This document shows, in pieces, positions 1 to 9,763 of a DNA stretch of 64,000 nt. The position numbers were made by a program, and so were the translations under genes. The stretch's first letter is position 1. Every line of letters begins with the position of its first letter. This DNA comes from Arthrobacter sp. Soc17.1.1.1 (lineage in GTDB: Bacteria > Actinomycetota > Actinomycetes > Actinomycetales > Micrococcaceae), in assembly GCF_036867195.1 (NCBI RefSeq), contig NZ_JBAJII010000001.1, positions 1,302,001 through 1,366,000 on the forward strand. The letters are read 5' to 3'. The notes beneath the pieces are model-generated. The model was not told the DNA's origin and ran no database searches. It saw only the letters and a program-made list of their open reading frames with translations.

Positions 1-257
1 CGCTGACGGGCATCGTCCGTCGGCGGATCGCAGGACAGCAGTACGGCAGGAACAGCACCACCAGCAGCAAAGACCGCACAACAGGGGTCAACCGGCACCG
101 CGCATTCGCGGTCCTCGGTAGTGGTCCCCGGAAAGCATCGAGACGATGCCGCTCCGTGGATCTCGATCGAAGACCGGATGCTGTGGACCGTCCAGCGGGG
201 ACGGGACCACGACGGGTGCCGATTGCCTCCGATACCTGAGAAACGGAGGTGACTCTC
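1..257 (+). promoter_or_regulatory. Structured 5' leader upstream of pnp
   Basis: No convincing gene lies here. CGC TGA at 1-6 could be the last codon and stop of rpsO, the usual upstream neighbour of pnp, but six bases cannot prove it. Three perfect hairpins are visible: ACCGCG/CGCGGT with a 4-nt loop at 97-112, GCATCG/CGATGC with a 3-nt loop at 135-149, and CCTCCG/CGGAGG with a 12-nt loop at 226-249. The last one buries the pnp Shine-Dalgarno sequence. pnp leaders in other bacteria are cut by RNase III and then autoregulated by PNPase; the same role here is inference. Confidence 0.55.
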
Positions 258-2513
258 TTGGAGGGTCCCGAAATCCAGTTCGCCGAAGCAGTGATCGACA
301 ACGGTCGCTTCGGAACACGCACCGTCCGCTTCGAGACCGGGCGTCTCGCCCAGCAGGCCGCCGGCTCCGCCATGGTCTACATCGACGAGGACACCGCCCT
401 GCTCTCGGCCACGACCGCGGGCAAGCAGCCGCGCGAAGGGTTCGACTTCTTCCCCCTGACGGTCGACGTCGAGGAGCGCATGTACGCCGCGGGCCGCATC
501 CCGGGCTCGTTCTTCCGTCGCGAGGGCCGCCCCTCCACCGAGGCCATCCTCGCGTGCCGCCTCATGGACCGCCCGCTGCGCCCCGCGTTCGTCAAGGGAC
601 TCCGCAACGAGGTCCAGGTCGTCGTGACCGTCCTCGCGATCAACCCTGACGTCCGCTACGACGTCGTCGCCATCAACGCGGCCTCGATGTCCACCCAGCT
701 GTCCGGCCTGCCCTTCTCGGGCCCGATCGGCGGCGTCCGCGTGGCCCTCGTGTCCGACGGCAGCGGTTCCGACCAGTGGATCGCCTTCCCGAAGCACTCC
801 GAGCTCGAGAACTCCGTCTTCGACATGGTCGTCGCCGGACGCATCGCCGGTGACGACGTCGCCATCATGATGGTCGAGGCCGAGGCCACCGACAACTCGT
901 GGACCCTCATCAAGGAGAACGGCGCCACCGCCCCCACCGAGGAGATCGTCGCCGACGGCCTCGAGGCGGCGAAGCCCTTCATCCGCGCGCTGTGCGAGGC
1001 GCAGGCCGACCTCGCGGCGCGTGCCGCAAAGCCGACCGTCGAGTTCCCGATCTTCCTCGACTACCAGGACGACGTGTACGAGGCGATCGAGGCCGCAGGC
1101 TCCGAGAAGCTCGCCCAGGTCTTCCAGATCGCCGACAAGCAGGAGCGCAACACCGCCACCGACGCGCTCAAGGCCGAGCTCATGGACGCCCTCGGCGCCC
1201 AGTTCGAGGGACGCGAGAAGGAGCTGTCCGCAGCCTTCCGCTCGCTCAACAAGGCCGTGGTCCGCCAGCGCATCCTCAAGGACCAGGTCCGCATCGACGG
1301 CCGCGGCCTGAGCGACATCCGCAAGCTCACCGCCGAGGTCGAGGTCCTGCCGCGCGTGCACGGCTCCGCGATCTTCGAGCGCGGCGAGACCCAGATCATG
1401 GGCGTCACAACGCTGAACATGCTCAAGATGGAGCAGCAGATCGACTCGCTGTCGCCCGTCACGCGCAAGCGCTACATGCACAACTACAACTTCCCGCCCT
1501 ACTCCACCGGCGAGACCGGCCGCGTCGGTTCGCCGAAGCGCCGCGAGATCGGCCACGGAGCCCTGGCAGAGCGCGCCCTCGTGCCCGTCCTGCCGACCCG
1601 CGAGGAGTTCCCCTACGCGATCCGCCAGGTGTCCGAGGCGCTGAGCTCCAACGGCTCGACGTCGATGGGCTCCGTGTGCGCCTCGACGCTGTCGCTGCTC
1701 AACGCCGGTGTGCCCCTCCGGGCGCCGGTCGCCGGCATCGCCATGGGCCTCGTGTCCGACGTCGTCGACGGCCAGACGCGCTACGCGGCGCTGACCGACA
1801 TCCTGGGAGCCGAGGACGCCTTCGGCGACATGGACTTCAAGGTCGCCGGTACGTCCGAGTTCGTCACCGCGATCCAGCTGGACACCAAGCTCGACGGCAT
1901 CCCCGCGTCGGTGCTGGCCGCCGCGCTGAAGCAGGCCCGCGAGGCACGCCTGCACATCCTCGGTGTGCTGCAGGCCGCGATCGACGCACCGGACGAGCTC
2001 TCCGAGTTCGCGCCGCGCATCATCTCGGTCAAGATCCCCGTGGACAAGATCGGCGAGGTCATCGGCCCCAAGGGCAAGATGATCAACCAGATCCAGGAGG
2101 ACACGGGAGCCGACATCTCGATCGAGGACGACGGCACCGTGCTGATCGGCGCCACGAACGGCGAGTCGGCCGAGGCCGCCCGCGCCGCCGTGAATGCCAT
2201 CGCCAACCCGCAGGTCCCCGAGATCGGTGAGCGCTACCTGGGCACGGTCGTCAAGACCACGACCTTCGGCGCCTTCGTGTCGCTGACCCCGGGCAAGGAC
2301 GGCCTGCTGCACATCTCCGAGCTGCGCAAGCTCGCCGGCGGCAAGCGCGTCGACAACGTCGACGAGATCGTGTCCGTGGGCCAGAAGGTCCAGGTCGAGA
2401 TCACGAAGGTGGACGATCGCGGAAAGCTCTCGCTCTCGCCCGTCGTCGCCGACGAGCAGCCGACCGAGGACGCCGGGATCGAGATCCCCCTCGCCGAGGG
2501 CGACGACGACTAG
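258..2513 (+). CDS. pnp: Polyribonucleotide nucleotidyltransferase (PNPase)
   Basis: Phosphorolytic 3'-5' exoribonuclease of RNA turnover. About 751 aa, normal for the family. Two RNase PH-like cores flank an alpha-helical linker. A KH domain follows at about residues 590-650 with the GPKGKM loop, then an S1 domain at about 657-730 ([19 protein letters not shown]). I chose TTG at 258, giving MEGPEIQF, because GGAGGT at 245-250 sits 7 nt upstream and homologues begin this way. A GTG at 249 would overlap the ribosome binding site. A strong terminator follows the gene. Identification is certain; the start is likely. Confidence 0.96.
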   Translation: MEGPEIQFAEAVIDNGRFGTRTVRFETGRLAQQAAGSAMVYIDEDTALLSATTAGKQPREGFDFFPLTVDVEERMYAAGRIPGSFFRREGRPSTEAILACRLMDRPLRPAFVKGLRNEVQVVVTVLAINPDVRYDVVAINAASMSTQLSGLPFSGPIGGVRVALVSDGSGSDQWIAFPKHSELENSVFDMVVAGRIAGDDVAIMMVEAEATDNSWTLIKENGATAPTEEIVADGLEAAKPFIRALCEAQADLAARAAKPTVEFPIFLDYQDDVYEAIEAAGSEKLAQVFQIADKQERNTATDALKAELMDALGAQFEGREKELSAAFRSLNKAVVRQRILKDQVRIDGRGLSDIRKLTAEVEVLPRVHGSAIFERGETQIMGVTTLNMLKMEQQIDSLSPVTRKRYMHNYNFPPYSTGETGRVGSPKRREIGHGALAERALVPVLPTREEFPYAIRQVSEALSSNGSTSMGSVCASTLSLLNAGVPLRAPVAGIAMGLVSDVVDGQTRYAALTDILGAEDAFGDMDFKVAGTSEFVTAIQLDTKLDGIPASVLAAALKQAREARLHILGVLQAAIDAPDELSEFAPRIISVKIPVDKIGEVIGPKGKMINQIQEDTGADISIEDDGTVLIGATNGESAEAARAAVNAIANPQVPEIGERYLGTVVKTTTFGAFVSLTPGKDGLLHISELRKLAGGKRVDNVDEIVSVGQKVQVEITKVDDRGKLSLSPVVADEQPTEDAGIEIPLAEGDDD

Positions 2514-2539
2514 TCCGTCCAGAGCAGCCCACGGCCCGC

Positions 2540-2590
2540 GGCCCCGGCACCGACCGAACGACTCGGTCGGTGCCGGGGCCGTCGGCCTTT
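2540..2590 (+). terminator. Intrinsic terminator after pnp
   Basis: A perfect 18-bp GC-rich stem (2540-2557 with 2563-2580) closes a 5-nt loop and is followed by a short pyrimidine tract containing CTTT. It separates pnp from the peptidase gene, so read-through is probably low. Confidence 0.85.
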
Positions 2591-2616
2591 CCCCCCGAAC
2601 TCCCAGAAAGACCAGG

Positions 2617-3987
2617 ATGCCCCTGTCCTCCGTAGTGTCCCTTCCCCTGCTGCCGACGCCCCGTGCGGGCGCCGACGGCCTCGATCCCACCTTCGTGGCC
2701 GGGGATCCGGGCGGCAACGTCGTGCGGCGCAGCGTGCTGCCCGGCGGGGTGCGCGTGCTCACCGAGGCCATGCCTGGCCAGCGGTCCGCGACCATCGGCT
2801 TCTGGGTGGGCGTCGGCTCCCGCGACGAGGCCGACGGCGAGCACGGCAGCACCCACTTCCTCGAACACCTGCTCTTCAAGGGCACCACCCGCCGCTCCGC
2901 CATGGACATCGCGTCGGCCTTCGACGAGGTGGGCGGTGAGTCGAACGCGGCCACCGCGAAGGAGAACACCTGCTACTACGCGCGGGTGCTCGACTCCGAC
3001 CTGCCCATGGCCATCGATGTCATCGCGGACATGGTGACCTCGGCCGTGCTGGACCCGGAGGAGCTCGAGCAGGAACGCGACGTGATCCTCGAGGAGATCG
3101 CGATGGACAGCGACGACCCGGCGGACGTCGCCCACGAGCGGTTCGTCGAGCTGGTGCTGGGGGACCACCCCCTCGGCCGCCCGATCGGCGGGACCCCCGA
3201 GGCCATCCGGGCCGTCCCGCGGGACTCCGTCCTCGCGCACTACCGGCGCTACTACACGCCCGGCGAACTCGTGGTCACCGCCGCGGGCGGCCTGGACCAC
3301 GACGTCGTGTGCCGGCTCGTGCAGGAAGCGCTCGAGACCGCCGGCTGGGCGCTCGACGAGGGCGCCCTGCCCGTGGCACGCCGCTCCACCGCCGTCGCCC
3401 CGGTGACGGGGGAGACCGGCACGCACGTGATCCGCCGGGCCGTGGAACAGTCGAACATCCTCATCGGCTGCCCCTCCCTCACCGCGACGGACGAGCGCCG
3501 GTTCGCCATGAGCGTGCTGAACGCCGTCCTCGGCGGCGGGATGTCCTCCCGCCTGTTCCAGGAGATCCGGGAGAAGCGCGGCCTCGTCTACTCCACCTAC
3601 TCCTTCTCGGCCGCCTACGCCGACGCCGGGTACTTCGGCATGTACGCCGGGTGCTCACCCGCCAAGACCGGGCAGGTCATCGAGCTGCTCGGGGCGGAGC
3701 TGGACCGGCTGGCGGCCGACGGCATCGACGCGGAGGAGCTCCGCAAGGCCGTCGGGCAGCTCTCGGGCGGGCTCGTCATGGCCCTGGAGGACAGCAGTTC
3801 CCGGATGTCCCGCCTGGGACGCTCGGAACTGGTCTCGGGGGAGTTCGTCGACATGGACACGTCGCTCGACCGCATCCGGTCCGTCACCGCCGAGGAGGTG
3901 CAGTCGCTCGCGCGTGAGCTGGCCGCCGCGCCGCGCACCACGGTCGTCGTCGGGCCGTTCGACTCCGCGGCGGACTTCGCGCGCTAG
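2617..3987 (+). CDS. M16 family zinc metallopeptidase (pitrilysin/MPP-like)
   Basis: 456 aa, a single M16 unit of about 50 kDa. The inverted zinc motif HFLEH is at residues 80-84 and a downstream Glu lies in the AFDEVGGESNA stretch. The C-terminal half carries the family segment EKRGLVYSTYSFSAAYADAG. No signal peptide is seen, so it is probably cytoplasmic and degrades peptides; the substrate cannot be read from sequence. It follows pnp, as commonly in actinobacteria, but has its own upstream terminator boundary. Its stop codon overlaps the tail of convergent moaD by 4 nt. Confidence 0.9.
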   Translation: MPLSSVVSLPLLPTPRAGADGLDPTFVAGDPGGNVVRRSVLPGGVRVLTEAMPGQRSATIGFWVGVGSRDEADGEHGSTHFLEHLLFKGTTRRSAMDIASAFDEVGGESNAATAKENTCYYARVLDSDLPMAIDVIADMVTSAVLDPEELEQERDVILEEIAMDSDDPADVAHERFVELVLGDHPLGRPIGGTPEAIRAVPRDSVLAHYRRYYTPGELVVTAAGGLDHDVVCRLVQEALETAGWALDEGALPVARRSTAVAPVTGETGTHVIRRAVEQSNILIGCPSLTATDERRFAMSVLNAVLGGGMSSRLFQEIREKRGLVYSTYSFSAAYADAGYFGMYAGCSPAKTGQVIELLGAELDRLAADGIDAEELRKAVGQLSGGLVMALEDSSSRMSRLGRSELVSGEFVDMDTSLDRIRSVTAEEVQSLARELAAAPRTTVVVGPFDSAADFAR

Positions 3988-4244
3988 CCGCCGGCGAACG
4001 GCGGCAGGACGTCGAGCACGTCGTCGTCCTGCAGCACCGTCGCGGGATCGCGCAGCGCCACCTCGTTGAGGAGGAAGCTGCTGCGGTCCAGGACCTTCGC
4101 GAGCGACGGCCCCGCCGTCGCCGCGGGGCGTGCGCGCAGGTCCGCGAGGACGGCGGAGAGCGTGCGGCCGCCCGGCAGGCGCTCCTCGTCGACGCCGGTC
4201 GCGGCGCGGGCCGCACCGAAGTACCGCACCAGCATGTCAGCCAC
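3984..4244 (-). CDS. moaD: Molybdopterin synthase small subunit, MoaD/ThiS family
   Basis: 86-aa ubiquitin-like sulfur carrier ending in Gly-Gly (DVLPPFAGG). The C-terminal glycine is adenylated and thiocarboxylated in the family to deliver sulfur to precursor Z together with MoaE, encoded at 9316 on the other strand. Its ATG overlaps the 3' end of moaA, so the two form a minus-strand moaA-moaD pair with translational coupling. The 3' end overlaps the convergent M16 peptidase gene by 4 nt. Confidence 0.9.
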   Translation of the reverse strand: MADMLVRYFGAARAATGVDEERLPGGRTLSAVLADLRARPAATAGPSLAKVLDRSSFLLNEVALRDPATVLQDDDVLDVLPPFAGG

Positions 4245-5304
4245 CGATGGCGCTCATCGACCGGTCGGGCTGCACGAAGTCGTCGGAGCCGAGGCCCGTG
4301 TGGTCCATGCCGTGCGCGCGTGGCTTCAGCCACATGGCCTCCCGCCACCGCTCGGCGACGGCGTCGTCGTCGGCCCCGGAGCGCAGGAGCCCGCGCAGGT
4401 CCGTCTCCTCGCGGGAGAACAGGCAGCTCATCACCTTGCCCTCCGCGGTGACGCGGGTACGGCGGCAGTCGGCGCAGAAGGGCTCCGTGACGGACGCGAT
4501 GATCCCCACGATCCCGAGGACGGTGTCGGGGTCCTCCTTCGCCCGGACCTCCCACCGCTCGGCGGGGGCGCCGTCGCGGGTGCGGGGATCCGGCGTGAGG
4601 ACGAAGCGCGTCTCGACGAGTGCGCGCATCTCGGCGGCCGTCACCATGCCCTCCTTCGTCCAGCCGTGGTCGGCGTCCAGGGGCATCTGCTCGATGAAGC
4701 GCAGCTCGAAGCCGCGGGCCACCGCCCACGCCACGAGGTCCGGGGCCTCGTGGTCGTTGATGCCGCGCATGAGCACGGCGTTGATCTTCACGAGGCCCAG
4801 ACCGGCGTCGGCGGCCGCCTCGATTCCCTTCAGCACCCGGTCGAGGAACGGCCGGCGCGTCAGTTGCGCGAACGTCTCCGGGTGCAGCGAGTCCATGGAG
4901 ACGTTGATGCGGGTCAGCCCGGCGTCCTTCAGCTGCACGGCGCGCCGGTCCAGGCCCAGGGCGTTCGTCGTCATGGAGATGGGCAGGTCGGCGTGGTCGG
5001 CGCGGATGTCCCGGATGATGTCGAGGAGGTCGGCGCGCACGAGGGGCTCACCACCCGTCAGGCGCAGCTCCCGGATGCCGAGCCGGTCGACGCCGATGCC
5101 CACCAGGCGCACGATCTCCGCGCGGGTGAGGACCTGGTCCTTCTGCAGCCAGTTGAGCCCCTCCGCGGGCATGCAGTACGTGCAGCGCAGATTGCACTTG
5201 TCCGTGAGGGACAGGCGCATGTCCGTGGCGCGTCGGCCGTGGATGTCGAGGAGCCCCTGCGCGGCCCCGCGGGCGTCGCGCGGCATCCCGAGGTGAACTC
5301 CCAT
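4237..5304 (-). CDS. moaA: GTP 3',8-cyclase MoaA
   Basis: 355-aa radical SAM enzyme for the first step of molybdenum cofactor synthesis. The radical SAM cluster cysteines are C37, C41 and C44 (DKCNLRCTYC). The SAM-binding LTGGEP motif follows. The second, substrate-side cluster is in FCADCRR...MSC near the C-terminus, and the protein ends in Gly-Gly as functional MoaA proteins do. The ATG at 5304 has no strong Shine-Dalgarno site but is preceded by TACGCT and a 6-nt spacer, suggesting a leaderless message. It is divergent from the oxidoreductase gene and overlaps moaD. Confidence 0.94.
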   Translation of the reverse strand: MGVHLGMPRDARGAAQGLLDIHGRRATDMRLSLTDKCNLRCTYCMPAEGLNWLQKDQVLTRAEIVRLVGIGVDRLGIRELRLTGGEPLVRADLLDIIRDIRADHADLPISMTTNALGLDRRAVQLKDAGLTRINVSMDSLHPETFAQLTRRPFLDRVLKGIEAAADAGLGLVKINAVLMRGINDHEAPDLVAWAVARGFELRFIEQMPLDADHGWTKEGMVTAAEMRALVETRFVLTPDPRTRDGAPAERWEVRAKEDPDTVLGIVGIIASVTEPFCADCRRTRVTAEGKVMSCLFSREETDLRGLLRSGADDDAVAERWREAMWLKPRAHGMDHTGLGSDDFVQPDRSMSAIGG

Positions 5305-5310
5305 GGGACG

Positions 5311-5316
5311 AGCGTA
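5311..5316 (-). promoter_or_regulatory. Candidate -10 box of moaA (leaderless)
   Basis: TACGCT on the minus strand, followed by 6 nt and the moaA ATG. This matches the TANNNT-N6/7-start pattern seen repeatedly in this window. No convincing -35 is visible. Confidence 0.45.
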
Positions 5317-5439
5317 CGCCTTCCGGCTCCGCGGCCCTACCGCGCGGACAGGGAAACGGACAGGGAACCAGCCCGCGCCCGCGGTCGTGTAAGGGATGGT
5401 CCTTTTCGGCGGCGCACCGTCGGGACCGGAAAGGCAGCA

Positions 5440-6999
5440 ATGATCCGACGCCGCACCTGGGCAGCACTCTCCGGAGCCCTCGCGGTCGGTCTCGGTGTGA
5501 TCGGCGGCGAACTGGCCGCCGCTGCCCTGAGCCCCTCGGTGACCCCGGTCAGCGCCGTGGGCTCCGCCGTGATCGACCTCCTGCCGTCCGGTGTCAAGGA
5601 CTGGGCGATCGCCTGGTTCGGCACGGCGGACAAGGCCGTCCTCCTCACCGTCATCGCCGCGGCGATCGCGGTCCTCGCGTCCGCGGCCGGTGTCCTCGAG
5701 GACCGCCGGCCGTACGCGGGGCGCGCCGTCGTCGTGGGGTTCGGCGTCCTCGGCGCCCTTGCCGTCGCCTCGCGGCCGCAGTCGTCCCTCGTGTCGTTCG
5801 CCGCGCCCGTCCTCGCCGTGGTGCTCGCGGTGCTCGTGCTCGACGCCCTCGTGCGGGCGCTCGGCACCTGGGCCCGCACCTTCGACGGCGACGGCGGCGG
5901 CGCCGACCCGCGTCCGGCCCGCCGCCGGTTCCTCCAGGGAGCATCGGGGGCAGCCGTCGTCGCGGTGGCCACGGGCGCGGTGGCGGCCGGCGTGCGCTCC
6001 TCGCAGTCGGCCGTGGCCGGGCAGCGGGCCGCCGTGCGGCTCCCCGCGCCCGCGGCCGCCGGCACGCCGCCCCCGGCGGGGTCGGTCATCCCCGCCGGCG
6101 CCGCACTGGAGGTCGAGGGCATCACCGGCCTCGTGACACCGTCGGAGGACTTCTACCGGATCGACACGGCCCTCGTGGTGCCGGTCGTCGACCCGGCGCA
6201 GTGGTCCCTGAGGGTCACCGGGCTCGTGGACCGCGAGATCGAGCTCACCTTCGACGAGCTCCTCGCCCTGCCCCTGGTGGAGCGCCACATCACGCTCGCC
6301 TGTGTCTCCAACACCGTCGGCGGGGACCTCACCGGCAACGCCCGCTGGCTCGGCTGGCCGGTCCGGGAGCTCCTGGCCCGCGCAGGCGTGCAGCCGGGAG
6401 CGGACATGGTCCTGTCGCGGAGCGTCGACGGGTTCACCGCCGGAACGCCGCTCGAGGCGCTGACGGACGCGCGGGACTCCCTCCTGGCGGTCGGCATGAA
6501 CGGCGAGCCCCTGCCCGTGGAGCACGGCTTCCCGGTGCGCCTCGTGGTGCCGGGCCTCTACGGCTTCGTGTCGGCGACGAAGTGGGTGAGCGAGCTGAAG
6601 GTCACCCGCTTCGCCGACGACAGCGCCTACTGGTCCACGCGCGGGTGGTCCGAGCGCGGTCCCGTCAAGACGTCGTCCCGCATCGACGTGCCGCGTGCCA
6701 ACGCCCGCGTGCCGGCGGGCGACGTCGTCGTCGGGGGAGTGGCCTGGGCGCAGCACACGGGCGTGGAGGCCGTCGAGGTGAGGGTCGACGGCGGCCCGTG
6801 GGAGCGCGCGACGCTCGCGACGGCCATCTCCGCCGACACCTGGTGCCAGTACCGCGCCACGCTGCAGCTGGAGGCGGGCACGCACACCCTGCAGGCGCGG
6901 GCCCTGGACCGTGCGGGAGGCGTCCAGTCGGAGGCCTCCGTGGCGCCCGCGCCTGACGGTGCCGAGGGCCTGCACACGGTAACGTTCACGGTGACCTAG
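5440..6999 (+). CDS. Membrane-anchored molybdopterin-dependent oxidoreductase (sulfite oxidase fold)
   Basis: 519 aa. About four hydrophobic helices cover residues 6-144. A twin-arginine-like RRRFLQG motif at 161-167 leads into another hydrophobic stretch, then a long outer domain. This domain has the sulfite-oxidase-type Mo pocket, with the likely Mo-ligand Cys288 in LACVSNTVGG, and a C-terminal dimerisation/Ig-like region (VRVDGGPWERA). The start ATG has GGAAAGG 5 nt upstream. Such fused proteins occur in actinobacteria and act outside the membrane; the substrate is unknown. It sits inside the Moco biosynthesis block, fitting a dedicated cofactor supply. Confidence 0.88.
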   Translation: MIRRRTWAALSGALAVGLGVIGGELAAAALSPSVTPVSAVGSAVIDLLPSGVKDWAIAWFGTADKAVLLTVIAAAIAVLASAAGVLEDRRPYAGRAVVVGFGVLGALAVASRPQSSLVSFAAPVLAVVLAVLVLDALVRALGTWARTFDGDGGGADPRPARRRFLQGASGAAVVAVATGAVAAGVRSSQSAVAGQRAAVRLPAPAAAGTPPPAGSVIPAGAALEVEGITGLVTPSEDFYRIDTALVVPVVDPAQWSLRVTGLVDREIELTFDELLALPLVERHITLACVSNTVGGDLTGNARWLGWPVRELLARAGVQPGADMVLSRSVDGFTAGTPLEALTDARDSLLAVGMNGEPLPVEHGFPVRLVVPGLYGFVSATKWVSELKVTRFADDSAYWSTRGWSERGPVKTSSRIDVPRANARVPAGDVVVGGVAWAQHTGVEAVEVRVDGGPWERATLATAISADTWCQYRATLQLEAGTHTLQARALDRAGGVQSEASVAPAPDGAEGLHTVTFTVT

Positions 7000-7021
7000 A
7001 CCGGATCCGCGGAGGGCTGTC

Positions 7022-8326
7022 ATGAGAAGAACCGTCGCCGAACACCGGTCCGCCGTCGCCGGCCTCCTGCGCTGGAGCAGCGGCTACGACGGCTCCGCCC
7101 CGGAGGTCCTCCCGCTCGTCGAGGCGCAGGGCCGCGCCCTGGCCGAGGACCTCCGGGCACCCGTGAGCCTGCCGCCGTTCGACAACTCGCAGATGGACGG
7201 GTACGCGGTGCACGCCGACGACCTCGGGGACACCGCAGCCCTCCTCGTCGCCGACGCCATCCCCGCCGGTTCGGTGCCGCCGCCCCTGCAGCCGGGCACG
7301 GCCGCGCCCATCATGACGGGCGCCATGCTGCCCGACGGCGCGGCCGCCGTCGTGCCCATCGAACGCGCCGACCCGGCGCAGTTCCACTCCCCGGCGGAGC
7401 GGGCCGCCGGGCCGGTCACCGTCCGGCTGCCCGGGGACGCCGCGCCGGGCCTGTTCGTCCGGCGGGCCGGCAGCGACATCGCCGAGGGGGCCACGGCCCT
7501 GCCGGCGGGCACGCTGCTCGGCCCCGCCCAGCTGGGCCTCCTCGCCGCCTGCGGCGTCGGCACGGTGCGCGTGCGCCCCCGCTTCCGCGTGCTGCTGCTC
7601 TCCACGGGCGACGAGGTCGCCGAACCCGGCACGCCGCTGGCTCCCGGCGCGATCTACGACGCCAACTCCACCCTCCTCGAGGCGGCCCTGCGCGAGGCCG
7701 GAGCCCTGGTCACCCGCCACCGGCTGCTCGGCGACGATCCCGCCGTGCTGCAGGAGGCGTTCGCGGCGATCCCAGCGGGCAGCACCCACCTCGTGCTCAG
7801 CACGGGCGGGATCAGCCAGGGCGCCTACGAGGTGGTCAGGCAGGCGCTGGCGGACAGCGCCGTCGAGTTCTCCTCGGTGGCCCTGCAGCCGGGCGGCCCG
7901 CAGGCCCACGGCACCCTCTCGGGCATCCCGTTCCTCGGCTTCCCCGGCAACCCCGTGAGCGCCCTCGTCTCGTTCGAGATGTTCCTCCGCCCCGCCCTCC
8001 ACCAGCTGACCGGCTCCCCGGCCCCGCGCCCCGTGCTCGACGCCGTCCTCGTCGACGGCCTCGACAGTCCCGCCGCCAAGCACCAGGTGCGCCGCGGGCT
8101 CTACCGGGACGGGAAGGTGGCCCTCGTGGGCGGGCCCGACTCCCACCTCCTGCACGCCCTCGCCGCCTCCAACTGCCTCGTCCACGTGCCCGCCGGGGTC
8201 ACGGCCCTGGCGGCGGGGGACGCCGTCGAGGTCACGCTCACCGGCCCCGTGCCCACGGACCCCTTCGCCGTCGAGGACGTCCTCGTGCTGGAGGACGCCG
8301 CGACCGATGCCGCCGGCACTGGTTGA
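7022..8326 (+). CDS. moeA: Molybdopterin molybdenumtransferase MoeA
   Basis: 434 aa, full length. It inserts molybdate into adenylated molybdopterin. Typical MoeA segments are [13 protein letters not shown] near residue 55, the [18 protein letters not shown] stretch near 100, and a MogA-like domain with STGDEV and LSTGGISQG, followed by the [15 protein letters not shown] loop and a C-terminal beta domain. GGAGGG precedes the ATG. It follows the oxidoreductase by 22 nt and leads into moaC, so one plus-strand operon is likely. Confidence 0.95.
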   Translation: MRRTVAEHRSAVAGLLRWSSGYDGSAPEVLPLVEAQGRALAEDLRAPVSLPPFDNSQMDGYAVHADDLGDTAALLVADAIPAGSVPPPLQPGTAAPIMTGAMLPDGAAAVVPIERADPAQFHSPAERAAGPVTVRLPGDAAPGLFVRRAGSDIAEGATALPAGTLLGPAQLGLLAACGVGTVRVRPRFRVLLLSTGDEVAEPGTPLAPGAIYDANSTLLEAALREAGALVTRHRLLGDDPAVLQEAFAAIPAGSTHLVLSTGGISQGAYEVVRQALADSAVEFSSVALQPGGPQAHGTLSGIPFLGFPGNPVSALVSFEMFLRPALHQLTGSPAPRPVLDAVLVDGLDSPAAKHQVRRGLYRDGKVALVGGPDSHLLHALAASNCLVHVPAGVTALAAGDAVEVTLTGPVPTDPFAVEDVLVLEDAATDAAGTG

Positions 8327-8352
8327 ATGGTCTCCGCAGAAAGGATCCATCC

Positions 8353-8847
8353 ATGAGCACGCACCCGCCCGGCCCGCCGTCCGCCGGCCTGTCCCACGTC
8401 CGCGCCGACGGCACCGCCCACATGGTCGATGTCTCCGGCAAGCAGGCCACCGTCCGCGAGGCCGTCGCCGAAGCCGTCCTCGAGACCCGGGCCGACGTCG
8501 TCGCGCTCATCGCGGAGGGGGACCTGCCGAAGGGCGACGCCCTCGCCGTCGCGCGGATCGCCGGCATCATGGCCGCCAAGCAGACCTCGTCGCTGATCCC
8601 GCTGTGCCACCCGCTGCCGCTCTCGAAGGTCACCGTGGACTTCGAGCCCGCCGGCGGACGTGTCAGGATCAGCGCGCTCGTCCGGACGACCGCGCTCACC
8701 GGGGTGGAGATGGAGGCCCTCACGGCCGCGTCCGTCGCGGCCCTCACCCTGTACGACATGATCAAGGCCGTGGACCGGCACGCCGTCATCAACGGCACCC
8801 GCGTGCTCTCCAAGTCCGGCGGGAAGAGCGGGGACTGGACCGTATGA
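8353..8847 (+). CDS. moaC: Cyclic pyranopterin monophosphate synthase MoaC
   Basis: 164 aa. It makes cyclic pyranopterin monophosphate from the MoaA product. Diagnostic segments are the N-terminal MVDVSGK, the [12 protein letters not shown] active-site loop and [26 protein letters not shown]. The ATG at 8353 is preceded by AAAGGA with 8-nt spacing and matches the family start. A TTG at 8323, overlapping the moeA stop, would add ten unlikely residues. The stop overlaps the mogA ATG (ATGA). Confidence 0.95.
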   Translation: MSTHPPGPPSAGLSHVRADGTAHMVDVSGKQATVREAVAEAVLETRADVVALIAEGDLPKGDALAVARIAGIMAAKQTSSLIPLCHPLPLSKVTVDFEPAGGRVRISALVRTTALTGVEMEALTAASVAALTLYDMIKAVDRHAVINGTRVLSKSGGKSGDWTV

Positions 8848-9329
8848 CGACGCTGCGCACCGCCGCCGTGGTCATCGCCTCGACCCGCGCCGCCGCCGGC
8901 ACCTACGAGGACGAGTGCGGGCCCGCCATCGCCGACTGGCTCTACCGGCACGGCTTCGCCGTCGCCGACGCCGTCGTGGTGCCCGACGGCGAGGCCGTGG
9001 GAGCCGCGATCGGCGCGGCGCTCGAGGCCCGCCCGGCCGTCCTCATCACGAGCGGCGGCACCGGGCTCAGCCCCGACGACGCCACCCCCGAGCAAACGGC
9101 CCCCTACCTGACCCGCAGCCTGCCCGGTGTCATGGAGGCGATCCGACGCGCCGGCGCGGAGGCGGTCCCCACCGCGGCCCTCAGCCGCGGCCTCGCCGGC
9201 ACCGCGGGGTCCACCTTCGTGATCAACCTGCCCGGGTCGCCCGGCGGCGTGCGCGACGGGCTCGCCGTGCTCGCACCGCTCATCGACCACATCTGCTCCC
9301 AGCTGGAGGGCCACCATGACCACCGGTGA
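8844..9329 (+). CDS. mogA: Molybdopterin adenylyltransferase, MogA/MoaB family
   Basis: 161 aa. It adenylates molybdopterin before MoeA inserts molybdenum. The family hallmark [11 protein letters not shown] is present, along with [11 protein letters not shown] and [13 protein letters not shown]. Translation starts at an ATGA overlap with moaC, and the 3' end overlaps moaE by 14 nt, so the three genes are tightly coupled. MogA and MoaB names are used interchangeably for this family in actinobacteria. Confidence 0.92.
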   Translation: MTTLRTAAVVIASTRAAAGTYEDECGPAIADWLYRHGFAVADAVVVPDGEAVGAAIGAALEARPAVLITSGGTGLSPDDATPEQTAPYLTRSLPGVMEAIRRAGAEAVPTAALSRGLAGTAGSTFVINLPGSPGGVRDGLAVLAPLIDHICSQLEGHHDHR

Positions 9330-9753
9330 AGTCGTGCATGCCGCCGTCGCCGCCACCCCGATCACCCCGGAGGAGGCCCACGCCGGCGTCGACTCCCCGT
9401 CCTGCGGGGCCGTCGTCGGGTTCAGCGGCGTGGTCCGGGACCACGACGGCGGGCGTTCCGTCACGTCCCTGAGCTACTCCGCGCACCCGAGCGCTGCGCG
9501 GGTCATCCGCGAGGTCGCCGAGGAGATCGCCGCCCGCCACGACGGCGTCCGCATCTGGGTGGCGCACCGCATCGGGCCCCTCGCCATCGGGGACCAGGCG
9601 CTCGTCGCCGCCGTCGGTGCCGCACACCGGGGGGAGGCGTTCCGGGCGTGCTCGGACCTCGTGGACCTCGTGAAGGAGCGCGTCCCCATCTGGAAGGAGC
9701 AGTTCTTCACGGACGGGACCGTGGAGTGGGTCGGCGCAGGGGCTGAACAGTAG
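9316..9753 (+). CDS. moaE: Molybdopterin synthase catalytic subunit MoaE
   Basis: 145 aa. The large subunit transfers two sulfurs from MoaD thiocarboxylate to precursor Z. Family features are GAVVGFSGVVRDHDGG near residue 35, the central VRIWVAHRIGPLAIGD and the C-terminal VKERVPIWKEQFF, which holds the active-site lysines. The ATG lies inside the 3' end of mogA. Its partner moaD is encoded about 5 kb away on the opposite strand. The gene ends 10 nt before dapB. Confidence 0.94.
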   Translation: MTTGEVVHAAVAATPITPEEAHAGVDSPSCGAVVGFSGVVRDHDGGRSVTSLSYSAHPSAARVIREVAEEIAARHDGVRIWVAHRIGPLAIGDQALVAAVGAAHRGEAFRACSDLVDLVKERVPIWKEQFFTDGTVEWVGAGAEQ

Positions 9754-9756
9754 GGT
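9751..9756 (+). promoter_or_regulatory. Candidate -10 box of dapB (leaderless)
   Basis: TAGGGT overlaps the moaE stop codon and is 7 nt from the dapB ATG. No Shine-Dalgarno site lies between. It would give dapB transcription independent of the Moco operon. Confidence 0.5.
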
Positions 9757-9763
9757 TGACCGC

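Noticed and set aside
4066..5439. An upstream extension of the oxidoreductase to 977 codons
   Set aside because: It would overlap moaA on the other strand entirely; the ATG at 5440 has a good ribosome binding site and begins a membrane helix.
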